A stretch of DNA of 64,000 nucleotides from Kappaphycus alvarezii. Taxonomy: Eukaryota; Rhodophyta; Florideophyceae; Gigartinales; Solieriaceae. The notes under the pieces are model-generated. The model had not been told where the DNA came from. It saw only the letters and a list, made by a program, of their open reading frames with translations, and made no database searches. Below are positions 55,276 through 64,000 of this stretch, piece by piece. Numbering within the stretch: position 1 is the stretch's first letter; each line of letters starts with the position of its first letter. The position numbers and the translations under genes were made by a program. The DNA is taken from positions 1,240,001 through 1,304,000 of the forward strand of contig NADL03000501.1 of the NCBI GenBank assembly GCA_002205965.3, written 5' to 3'.

Positions 55276-57045
55276 CATGAATTGAGGCGAACCGATCGGG
55301 GCACCGAGGAGGTCAATGCCGTGATTTGGGAAGTTCCCATTTGGGAAGCGGTGCAGTAGGGGTGTCACAGTAGCAGGTTGGCGCGGCCAGAATAGGCGTG
55401 TCTTCGCCAGGTTTAAATACAGGCAATGATCAGGTCCCTTAGACCTAAGGATATTGACGGCCTTGTCGAGCTCAGTGTGACTGCCTATAAGGGTGCAGTC
55501 ATACGCATACCGTCTGTGTAGATGGAGTTGGGTCTGATCAGAATTTTCTCTTGCCAGGGGTGTATGACAAGAGAGAAATCAACATGCTTGCTGGGTCCCC
55601 TTGTTGCATCCCTTCTTGGCTGTGGATGTCTTGTGTGGGTGACGCAGGCAAGATAGGCAACAGCATTTGACGAGCATACACCATGTTCAGAAAGCAGCAT
55701 AACCACGGCACTTTGGTTGGCAGGAGGTGATCACTTTCTGTCTCGAGAAGCGGTTGAACGCATTATTCGCATCCACTGAAACGAGTGCGTAGTCCTCCTC
55801 TTCACCTTTTCTGACAACCAGTCTCCGGGCTTCGTGTACGATAGAATCCAGTCCGCAGTGCACTCCGTTGGCCATCTGCAGTGGAGCGAGGTATTCCTTC
55901 GTGCCTTCGAATGCCTGGGTTAGGAGCACTCTTGTCACCAGTCGCCCCAAGGCCGTCCCAACTGCAATTGGGCTGATCTTGTCTGGCCGGGGTCGAATAG
56001 GCAACAGCGTCGCAGAGGAGATAAGGGGGATTGTCTCATTTGGGAGGTCTCCGTGAGCTAGTCTCGTCACAACAGCTGTTAGTACCGAGATACCCGTCAC
56101 CCCAGCTTCAGGGCTCACCCGTGTGTTTGCCAGCAGCTGCAGGAGTCGCGGTGACATTCTGTCAGGGCCAGGTGCGGAGTTAGGGTTCAGGCGTTGGACC
56201 GCGCGTGGAACCGTTTCCTCCGAAATGTCCACCGGGAGCGGCAAGTCTCTCGCTTCTATAGCTCTCACTGGAGACTGCGTTGCTGGGTGCAGTTTTCGCA
56301 GGCTTTCGATAACTTGCAGGTCGCGCACATCAGCAATGTATGACTAGAGCAGGGTGCGCGTGGCTCGCCCATATTGCGCATCTGCAGCAAGATGGGCTGC
56401 CCTGCGGAATTTCGCGTTGCGCATTGCGTCGTTCTGTAGAGGACGTGGTCGGACCACTCGTTCTTCTTTTTTGTGGTGTGCTTGAATCGCCTCAGTCCAT
56501 AAATCGGCCTATTCACCAGCAGAAGCGCGTCGTATTCGCTCGCAGAGTGCCTTGCTTTTTCTTGTCTTGGACTGCCACCCGGCTTCCCTCCACATTAACC
56601 GTCGTAAGACTGCAGTGGGAAATAGGTGCATCCAGAGGAAGGCAAAGTGGACAACATCAGGATTCCATGCATTGGCCGCGGCGCGAAAAAGTGAGAGGAA
56701 TAAGATGGCGAGGCTATGCAAGCATGTCCCGGGGATGCGGTCAAAGATGTCGGAAGGCCGCAGCGGGGTGTGCAGCGCATCATGTAGTGACGGAAGGAGA
56801 ACATTCAACGGGGGGCGCTCTTGGTTGTGGGTGGTATATTTGAACGGGTGTAGGGGAAAAGCGGAGCTGGAAGAAGGACTGGTTGCGAGATGCCTTAGTT
56901 CCCTTGTCTCCCGCAGTAGGACCACGGGAGAGCTTTGCCTACTTCGTTTGCATGTCCAGCATGCGTTGGGAAGGGGCGCGGGTGCGGTTTGTACGCTGTT
57001 CCGTCGTCGTCGCCGTGGGAGGGGGGTTCTCGGGACGATTAGATT
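55276..57045 (-). mobile_element. Inverted family-A LINE segment with reverse transcriptase
   Basis: The reverse complement matches 11530-13300 closely over its whole length, including long stretches with few differences. The RT part (56328-55687) has an intact frame across the region shifted in the other copy: NSAPGPDRMSPRLL, AVVTRLAHGDLPNETIPLIS and VSVDANNAFNRFSRQ. Further down the frame breaks before the YADD block. The upstream part (57045-56330) corresponds to the ORF1/ORF2 junction. It ends at 55276 inside a 7-bp sequence, GTTCTCC, shared with the adjoining family-B copy. Confidence 0.88.
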
Positions 57046-57083
57046 GCAATGCAGTTATTGTTTGCATGTCATGGAAGTGAATA

Positions 57084-57225
57084 CCACTGTCACTCGACAC
57101 CTGGTGCTATCCGCCGCCGTATCTACCAGCGACTGAGTTGCACCCTCTGGTCATCCATTGCTCAAGCTATCCTGTCCCGAGCCCCGATGCGCATGGACGA
57201 CGAGGTACATCCGGTTAGATCTTAA
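57084..57225 (+). mobile_element. 3'-terminal fragment of a LINE ORF2
   Basis: One frame reads IRRRIYQRLSCTLWSSIAQA and ILSRAPMRMDDEVHP to a stop. It aligns with the closing residues of the family-A ORF2 (RLYQQVSYAIWSTCAASVLC) and of the copy ending at 62946 (QLRERISSTIWSTFATSILA). It is directly to the right of the inverted segment and in opposite orientation. Confidence 0.6.
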
Positions 57226-57547
57226 CCGTATAGTTAGGACGTGCGCAGTCCCCAGTAGATACTGAATGCATTGAAATTCTTTCTGCTTCAGATCTCTGGA
57301 ATGAGTAAAAAGTTATAACTCTGTCGCCTACTGTTGTTTGGTGTAAATGAGTTTCCTTTTTTTTGTACTTTGTTGAGGGGCAGCATTAGTTTGGTTATAT
57401 GGATCTCTCCAGAGTGGCATGAAAGATATCTATCGCTGGTATTCATTTATCGAGAGGTGGTCTACTGTATTAATGCAGTAAAGGTTTCTTTAACTGCACA
57501 GTACAGTACTCTATAGTGGGGGATCAGTCAAGAGCCCCGTCTGGACG
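57226..57547. other. Spacer between LINE copies
   Basis: No gene. A CAGTACAGTAC motif occurs at about 57500. It may contain the 3' UTRs of the flanking LINE copies. Confidence 0.4.
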
Positions 57548-60391
57548 TCAGGTGGTGGGGTATGTTCTCTGCTTTCGGTGATAAATCATTACTGCGGTGT
57601 ACTGTATAACAAATGCCGAGACACGTGTCTTAAGCTTCCGGAATTCAGACATAGGATGCTTCCTTCGGCGGTCAGCAGTAAAGCTGCTCATGTCATGGAA
57701 CGCCTGGAGTCCGGTTGCCCCAGGTTGTCCGTAGATGTCGATGGACATAGGTAGAAGCTCCATACCCTCGGAACGACAGGGTAGCGCATAGTGTTCCCTT
57801 TTGCGCTTTTCGGCTCGTGTCAGTGCTGAGAGACCTCCGTCTGCCTGGTTGCGATATAGCGCGGAGTGAGGACTGACAATGGTGACGTCAATACCCTGTA
57901 GTGTAGGCGCGAATAAGGGGTCGTCGATGACGAGGTCCAGTGCGCGTTGCTCGGCTGGGCTCTTGTGAAGGTCTGCGGCAAAGACTCGCTCCCGAGTTAC
58001 GGTGAGGGAGATGGCCGGGCTAGTAAGTTCCCGGTATAGAATATCCCGAAGACGGTTGTGACGGCGCACCGCACCGACACCTTCTTTGCAAGTTGATGCG
58101 TGGTGGCCCACAGTATCCAGGAGCGGGGGAACAGTGTAGTTACCTTCCAGGCATGTAGGGTAGCGCTGGAGGCCACAGAATATTGGGTTACCTAAGCGAA
58201 GGTCGATCATCGTGCGCCATATCTCCCCTGCGGTGTACAGGTCAGTGGACGGCAGCGGAAGTGATGAGAAAGGAGCGGAAGCCGTTGAGGAGGCTGTCTA
58301 GGCAAGCCGCGTAAGAAAGTGCGATGAGGAGGCGGAAGGGGTCGAAGCGCGTAGAAGGGAGAAGCGTGAGCGGTGGAAGTGACTGGTGATTTCTTCCTCG
58401 AGGGAGTGAGCAAAGTTGTCGTCGATGTGGTTCGATCGTGACAAGAGTGCCTCTAGTCGTAGTTATGCAGGGAGGTCCAGACTTGTGGCCAGGGTGTCGT
58501 AAGATGGGGCCAAGAGCCTGGCAACATGCGTGGAGTTCGTGTGCAGTGATCGCCGAATGAGTGGCATGTTCGTCACATTGGAGACCATGTAAGCGATGAC
58601 GTTGACGGAAGTGCATGGGGTGAGCCCGAGGCCGCCATGGCGGAATGGTAGCGTGGCTTGTAGCAACGCGATGTCCGACATCTTCAGGTGAACTTGCTCG
58701 AAAACCCTTCGCAACCCCTTGTCAAAAGCTTTGGCAAGTGGTAAGGTAATGTGCGGTGGGGTTGAGCGGAACAAGTACATAACCAGACATGAGGAGGCAC
58801 AGAATCGGAGAATATGGAATGAGATCTGAGGCTCGTTCATGGCTGTGAGGGATGTCCAGAGTGACTCGGCCTTCTGCAGTGCTTTGATGGCCAGGGAGGT
58901 GCATGCATCCGGGGTGCCAATCGGGCTACCAAGAACCGTGATAGCTTCAGAGGCGAGAACTTCGCATGGCAGGTGATGTAGGAGAGAGTGTGGTGAGGGA
59001 GAGGGCCACCAGGCCGACGTTTTGTTGAGGTTAACATGGAAGCCGAAGTTCGGGCCGTTCAGGCGCAGGTAGTGGAGAACGGCGTGGGCTTGTGAAATGG
59101 GAACAATCAGTGTTCCATCGTCAGCGTACCATGTGTGAAGCGGGAGGGCAGGGAAATTGGATGCTAGTCCTTGTGCAAGGGGGTAGAGGGCAATAGCGAA
59201 GAGTAACATGCCGAGGGGGTCTCCCTGTTGGGTGCCAGTTCGACTCCATATGAGGTGACGTCCGAAGAAGAGGCGGGAAGGAGCCCCGTAGAGGAAGTGG
59301 ACCCATCGTGCGGCCGCCGGGATGCGGCGGATTGCCTGAGAGAGAATTTTGGAACGCTCAATTGAGTTGAAGGCGTTTCGGGCATCAACTTGAATGAGCA
59401 CGTGGGCGGTGTCATTATTCTGCAGTTCGTGTGTGCGTGCCCGAGTGGGATGGACGATGGCTTCTGTAGCACACGGGCACCTACACAGAGTTGATGGGGC
59501 TGCAGGTAGTTGGCCAACTCTTGATCACCTCGAATTCGTTTCATTACCAGGCGCCCTACCAGTCGACGGATGGCAAGGCCAATCGCTATGGGGCGGAGGG
59601 TGCGACATGCTTCATCTTTCGGGAGGCCCAATAGGGTAGCGCTTGCGACATATTCACTAGTCGCAGTGGGGCAATTCCCGTCGACCAGACTGTTGATGAA
59701 GGAAGTGAGCCACTTGAGGGCCGAGTTCGAGGGCTCGGCCCCGCCAGGGGCGTGTGCAAGAGCCTTGAGTATGGAGGGGCGAAGTCCATCCGGGCCAGGA
59801 CTGCTGGGGGTACGGGAGTCGTCGCAGCTGGCGGCGGACTTCGGCTTCGGTGAACTTGTACGGTGGGGCAGGGTACCTCTGTCGGATCGGTTTGCGGGAT
59901 TGGAAAGAGCGGGATGGAGGGGACCGGAGCTTGTCGGCATTTGCCAAGGTGGGCGGGACTGGTGGGGGTGCAGCAGTGAGGGCTTGGGCGGCTTTGTGTG
60001 GAGAACCGTTGAGCAATGCCCGCTTGCAGCGGTCTTGTTGGGATCGGATGGGAATTGCTTTTCGGTGGAGGACTGCGCCAAAGGCGTCAGCGGCTTCGTC
60101 AAGGAGGCGGGACCACTGCCCCTCTTGTGCTAGTCTGATCCTTCGCTTGAGGGAGGCGACCAGGCTCGGGCGATGCCGGTTTCGTAGTTCACCTCGGCCG
60201 TTCTTGCGTAGAACCAGTTTCGCAAGGGCCATGATTTTGTAGAGGTTGTCAGTGCGTGCCTGTGCATTGCGGGCCTCAACGAATCGCCTGCAAAGACTTG
60301 CCACCAGGGAGTGAAAAGGAAGGCGAAGGGAATTTGGAAGATAGGGCAGGGTAGGGACAGGGAGTGAAAGACAATCGAGGGAGGCGGACAT
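57548..60391 (-). pseudogene. ORF2 of the family-C LINE: RT and restriction-like endonuclease
   Basis: ORF2 starts MSASLDCLSLPVPTLPYL at 60391. Helical N-terminal blocks (MALAKLVLRKNGRGELRNRH, RIRLAQEGQWSRLLDEAADA) lead to FTEAEVRRQLRRLP. After a frameshift near 59850 come SSPGPDGLRPSILKAL and LRPIAIGLAIRRLVGRLV. After another near 59400 come motif A IQVDARNAFNSIERSK, motif B GTQQGDPLGMLLFAIALYP and motif C WYADDGTL (about 59109-59132), then LPFRHGGLGLTP. Further frame changes precede the C terminus with HHASTC..RRHN, LDLVIDDP and GIDVTIVSP (about 57871-57895) and KRKREHYAL. The RT core motifs are intact but the frame is broken at least three times. No APE domain is seen. Confidence 0.85.
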
Positions 60392-60422
60392 CTATGGGTA
60401 AGTCCAGAGGTTGGGGCAGCCA

Positions 60423-61475
60423 TTACTCCGAGGAAGAGGGCGCGAGTGGTGAGGCTTCCACCATGTTAGAGTCTGGTTCAGGTCCAGATGAGCTTAGACG
60501 TCTGGCAGGACCAGGATTTTGAGGAGGGGATGGAGGAGACGGGTTGGGCGGCGGGAGGTTGGCGGGATTGGCGGGTGGGGCGAGCTCAGGGTAGCGGGCC
60601 GTTATGTCCGTGATGGAGGAGTGCAGCACTTCTATGAAGTATTGCTTGGGTCTCCAGGCGCAGGCGGGGTTGGAGAGGCACGCGACCTTGGCTTGGAGGA
60701 TGGGTAGGAGGGATTGGGCCGCTGCAATGGAACGGCAATGAGAAATGATAGGGGAGGGGGGAGAAACGGTGATGGGGGGAAGAGAGGATTCCGAGTGGCC
60801 ACGGAAAGCGTCGTAGGCGGATTGCGTATGTTGGAGGGAGTCGGCGGCGGTGCAGGCGAAAGTTGCGCGTGGATCGGCGGTGGGGACGACGGTGATGGAG
60901 CCGAGGAACCTCCCAGCGGTTAGGGCCTCACGGAGGGACAGGGCGTTGCGGAGTGGGCGCTGGTCGCGTGGTGTGGAGACCAGGGCAAACTCCTTTGGCC
61001 CGTTCTTGACGAGCCGGGCAGAGATGCGGTTTATGTTCCTCTGCAGCGTCGGGTGGATCGGCGTAGCAACATTGGGGGCGGCGGGTGTGTTGCGACCTAG
61101 CAACGGAAGACGGGTGGGCGGGGATTTCGGCGCTGGCTGGCGGAGAGCAGCGGCGAGATAGGGCGAGGGAGCGTGATCCGGTGCGGCAGGCGGCATGGGG
61201 GGGTTTGGAGAGTCGTCGGCGATTTGGGCCAGGAACTTGGCGACGTTGGCGGCCTCGGCGGTACCTCGGAGGAAGCCAAAGGCCATGGATAGCGCTGGGT
61301 CAGAGCGCTGCAATTCGAAGAGCTTGGAAGGAGCGTTGCGGGCCGCGAGATCGGTAACTGCCGAAAGACGTTGGACGAGGTCCATGAACAAATCGAAGGA
61401 GGCGTGTGCTGCTTGGCGCATCACATCCCGCGACGGTGGCGCAGGCCCCCCCGCGGCGGGTTCGGGGGCACACAT
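60423..61475 (-). CDS. ORF1 protein of the family-C LINE
   Basis: The frame is intact from the ATG at 61475 (MCAPEPAAGGPAPPSRDV), 350 aa; the frame remains open ~100 nt further upstream without an ATG. The N-terminal ~90 residues look helical (FDLFMDLVQRLSAVTDLA, LSMAFGFLRGTAEAANVAKF). A proline-rich linker follows, then a more globular part (NRISARLVKNGPKEFALVST, AAQSLLPILQAKVACLSNPA), and a proline/serine-rich C terminus. No zinc knuckle or RRM is visible. By position it would bind element RNA. It is the only undamaged open frame among the LINE copies here. Confidence 0.6.
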   Translation of the reverse strand: MCAPEPAAGGPAPPSRDVMRQAAHASFDLFMDLVQRLSAVTDLAARNAPSKLFELQRSDPALSMAFGFLRGTAEAANVAKFLAQIADDSPNPPMPPAAPDHAPSPYLAAALRQPAPKSPPTRLPLLGRNTPAAPNVATPIHPTLQRNINRISARLVKNGPKEFALVSTPRDQRPLRNALSLREALTAGRFLGSITVVPTADPRATFACTAADSLQHTQSAYDAFRGHSESSLPPITVSPPSPIISHCRSIAAAQSLLPILQAKVACLSNPACAWRPKQYFIEVLHSSITDITARYPELAPPANPANLPPPNPSPPSPPQNPGPARRLSSSGPEPDSNMVEASPLAPSSSE

Positions 61476-61582
61476 AGGAGGAGGAGCGAAACGAAGATGG
61501 CCTTTTGTATTTCCGTGGAGAGTTTGGGTGAAGAGTTTGGGTGAAGATCGATGGATGAGTACCGAATGCGTAATCAAAACAA

Positions 61583-62946
61583 CTATCTTAGGCGGCCTTT
61601 CATTTCACCTCCAGACTCTGCGCATCGGCTTGCAAAGCGCAACACGCCTTCCGGCTCACCCCCCCGCCAATTCCATACCCGCTCGCCAAGGAGTTTGACA
61701 GGTCCCAAATGGTAGCCTATTCGAGGCTCAATTCCGTGCCCCTTACCACTCAGGGCATCCGCCAAGTTCGCCTCCCCTTTCGCCTTGGCGGGTATGGCTT
61801 TACGTCCCTAGCCCTCACCCTGCATGCCTCATATGCGGCCAGCCTCATCGAGTCCGCACCCCTGCGACACCCCGAACGCCCTGCCGACTTCTATATGCGA
61901 TGCGCACGACCTGCAATGCGCTTCGTGGCCACCGCGCTTGAATCCCTCTTTCAGCCCCTACGTCTACAAGAAGAAATTCGAAACCCCCAGTCCTACTCTC
62001 TCGGACACTTGGAGCCCGAAGCCCTAGCAATTGCGACCTGAAAGACCACACCATTCACAATTCGGCAGCTTCCAAGCTATGGGAAGAGGACATATGGACA
62101 GCTCAACCACGACCTGCCCGACACACTCAGGTTTCTATACGCCTTCGGGCGAGACGTAATTCCTTGCTTAATCCATGCGCCTACGCGTGGCTCATTGCGC
62201 ATCCCTCCAAGGCTACTCATGTTTCCCCCGAGGTCTGGTCTATCATGCTTCGCCGGCACCTCGACCTCCCTGTTTTCCACTCGTCAATACCCCTTGTTTG
62301 CTCCCACTGTCTCGCTTACATGGACGCCCAAGGCGACCATGCTTCTAGTTGCACCTCAGGATACAACGCCGCTACCCGACACAACTTCCTCCGGAACCTC
62401 CTTACGACCGACATGTTCCGACCTGCCGGTCTTGCTCACAGACAAGAAGTTCCCAACCTTGTGCCGGGTACAGACCTCCGGCCAGCCGACATCCTCGTCC
62501 AATGTGGTCCGGAACCTACTGACACGCTCGATGCGCCGACGCAAATCGCATATGATGTCACCATTCGCAATCCCATGGCCCGATCTTACCTCAAACAAGC
62601 TGCATTGACACCTTGCGGGACAGCCGAATCGGCCTACGTTGACAAGGTGAAGACCTTCGACCGCTCAGTGAGAGCTGCGTTTAACCTGACCACGGACTCT
62701 ACTTTTCCAAAGCTCGGTTTTCACTTTGTTCCGCTTGCTTTCGACTCTTTCGCCGCGCCCTGTAAGTCAACCTCTGGGGTGATTGAGACCCATGCGAAAT
62801 TGATATCGCGACGACTGTTCTGCACACCAGCGGCGGCCCTTGACCAGTTGCGGGAACGAATCTCGTCGACCATATGGTCTACTTTTGCAACATCGATTCT
62901 AGCGCGTACTCGCAAGCTGGGCAGCGACGAACTTCAACTATCTTAA
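61583..62946 (+). mobile_element. 5'-truncated LINE copy related to family A
   Basis: It begins within the post-RT region (FHFTSRLCASACKAQHAF aligns with FHLHRVCASACK of family A). It continues VRLPFRLGGYGFTSLALTLH and TALESLFQPL to a stop at 62041. In another frame (62164-62946) come AHPSKATHVSPEVWSIMLRR, a Cys/His cluster CSHCLAYMDAQGDHASSC with ATRHN, RPADILV and YDVTIRNPM with a downstream Lys, and a C terminus ending DELQLS-stop. The endonuclease residues are present. The region 62041-62164 has stops, so the copy is dead. It abuts the 5' end of the family-C element in opposite orientation. Confidence 0.83.
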
Positions 62947-63644
62947 CTTACACTGTCAGCTAGGCTTATACGCCTTTTATAATACATCAAGTTCAGATGA
63001 TTATACAGTACATCTTAGGCGGTTCGCGTAATTCGATGGACGGTACTCACTGTACTTTCAACAAGTGTGCTCCTTTCACTGCAATCCACAACTGTAATGA
63101 ACAAGCCGCTAAATTCGATATTGGAGACTCCAATTTTGAGTACTGTACGTAATGAATCCTCCGTTTGCATTGCTGTCTACACATTTCAATAAGGAATCAT
63201 TTCTGAACTAATAAACCTTACAGTTTACCCTGACCATAAACTGCAATAATTGTAACACGGATAGCTATATTGGATAACGCATTTCAAAGGCCTGAAACAT
63301 GCTCTGGTCGAGTGTCAGCATTCCCGACCGCCTCCGCCGTCAACCCTACGTCAAATTCCCAACTCAAGCAATACAAATTCACTTTTTTTTTTGGCAGTAC
63401 TAGCCAATACTTTGCTACACGGTACTGTACAGTAAGGTACAGCCATGTACTATTCTTGTCCTATAAGACCCTCTTAAATGCTCATCATTATCATGACATC
63501 CTGCTGGTGGCGGTCATAGCGCTAGCATCTGACACAACCTTCCTTAACTCATATCAACCTCTCCTTCATATCCTCTTCGTTTCCGCGACTAATCCGCTAC
63601 AAGCCATCAATCGGAAGGTCTTCGCATTCGATTAACAGTTCAAC
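62947..63644. other. Upstream region of the secreted-protein gene
   Basis: A 121-codon + frame (63270-63635) has no recognisable domain and stops 9 bp before the next ATG; I treat it as non-coding. GGTACTGTACAGTAAGGTAC-type motifs lie at about 63420-63440. The promoter of the following gene should lie here. Confidence 0.4.
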
Positions 63645-64000
63645 ATGTTGCGCTTTATTTCGGGCCTCTCCATCTCACTCCTGCTGCTTTTCATCCTTCC
63701 CACTTCCACTTCCGCCGTCCCCAGACCTCATTCTAGTTCCCTCCACGGCTACCCCTCATCAGCCGTAACTCATCCAAGGAATGTAGCCATTCTCACTCGC
63801 CAATCTGACGAAACCGCTAAGGAAGCCACGTCTGAGAAAACCGGTGATGACGACTTAACCGGAGACGATGGCGATACATCTGACGATGATGGTATCACGG
63901 ATGAGGATAATGATGAAGATGATCAAGGCGGAGTTGTTGGTGACGGGCTGGATGATGATGAAGATGGTGCAGACGGTGATGGTCTGGGCAATGAAGATGG
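63645..64000 (+). CDS. Secreted, highly acidic protein (3' end beyond the window)
   Basis: The ATG at 63645 opens a frame that stays open to the edge (118 codons seen). The first 24 residues form a clear signal peptide: MLRFISGLS, a Leu/Ile-rich core, then PTSTSA with a likely cleavage before VP. After a short Ser/His/Pro segment comes a run dominated by Asp, Glu and Gly (TGDDDLTGDDGDTSDDDG and similar), with few hydrophobic residues. It would be exported to the cell wall or extracellular matrix; binding of calcium or other cations is a plausible role inferred from charge only. The repeats do not match the EF-hand pattern in the part visible. No family was recognised. Confidence 0.65.
   Translation, partial: MLRFISGLSISLLLLFILPTSTSAVPRPHSSSLHGYPSSAVTHPRNVAILTRQSDETAKEATSEKTGDDDLTGDDGDTSDDDGITDEDNDEDDQGGVVGDGLDDDEDGADGDGLGNED

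Larger units (their letters stand above)
57548..61577 (-). mobile_element. Family-C LINE, nearly complete, ORF1 plus broken ORF2
   Basis: ORF1 (61475-60423) and ORF2 (60391-57548) lie in the usual order, 31 bp apart. ORF2 has the RT, post-RT block, Cys/His cluster and endonuclease signature but needs several frame changes. It is more distant from families A and B than the family-A copies are from each other. The 3' end is near 57548 and the 5' end near 61577, where a + strand LINE fragment abuts within about 6 bp. Confidence 0.85.

Noticed and set aside
63270-63635. 121-codon + strand frame
   Set aside because: No domain and low coding character; it stops just before a frame with a clear signal peptide.

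Overview
The window is nuclear DNA from a eukaryote with a repeat-rich genome and mostly intronless genes. Two host genes of about 3.4 kb each lie on single exons and meet tail to tail near the left third: an ATAD5/Elg1-type PCNA unloader (16.36-19.73 kb, +) and a HIRA histone chaperone (19.81-23.15 kb, -). A third host gene, a secreted acidic protein, starts at 63.645 kb and runs off the right edge. Intron-poor GC-rich genes set among decayed Copia, LINE and DDE elements, with many short TACAGTAC-type motifs, fit a florideophyte red alga such as Chondrus crispus. This is an inference from style; nothing in the sequence is diagnostic.

Layout. 0-10 kb is mostly non-coding: a foldback DNA element (1.02-1.65 kb), a truncated Copia LTR (3.92-4.22 kb) and a decayed charged coding region (7.3-8.2 kb). 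10.0-15.5 kb holds non-LTR retrotransposon (LINE) copies on the + strand: a long decayed family-A element, then a 5'-truncated family-B tail. 16-23 kb holds the two host genes. 25.4-32.3 kb holds a DDE_4-type (IS4/IS5, Harbinger-like) transposase with a 43-nt intron, an unknown 193-aa protein, a probable multi-exon unknown gene with very short introns, and a decayed pogo-like transposase, the last three not clearly linked. 36.18-42.65 kb is a complete but dead Ty1/Copia retrotransposon with two LTRs, a primer site matching the initiator tRNA-Met anticodon arm, and a polypurine tract. 42.65-49.53 kb is AT-rich and shows no gene; a GC-rich hairpin sits at its right edge. 51.67-53.60 kb is a second pogo-like transposase, interrupted by a 317-bp miniature LTR retrotransposon (52.575-52.891 kb). 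54.2-62.95 kb is a pile-up of LINE copies in both orientations, followed by the secreted-protein gene.

Most of the window is transposon debris of several ages. The LINE copies carry a C-terminal zinc-finger plus PD-(D/E)XK-like (restriction-like) endonuclease signature, and I see no N-terminal APE endonuclease. The family-A segments at 11.5-13.3 kb and 55.3-57.0 kb are very similar and inverted relative to each other, so that family moved recently. The most notable object is the miniature LTR element. It has 80-bp LTRs, a 14-nt primer site of the same type as the Copia element's, a polypurine tract and near-matching 5-bp target duplications, and it also contains tRNA-like A-box and B-box sequences.
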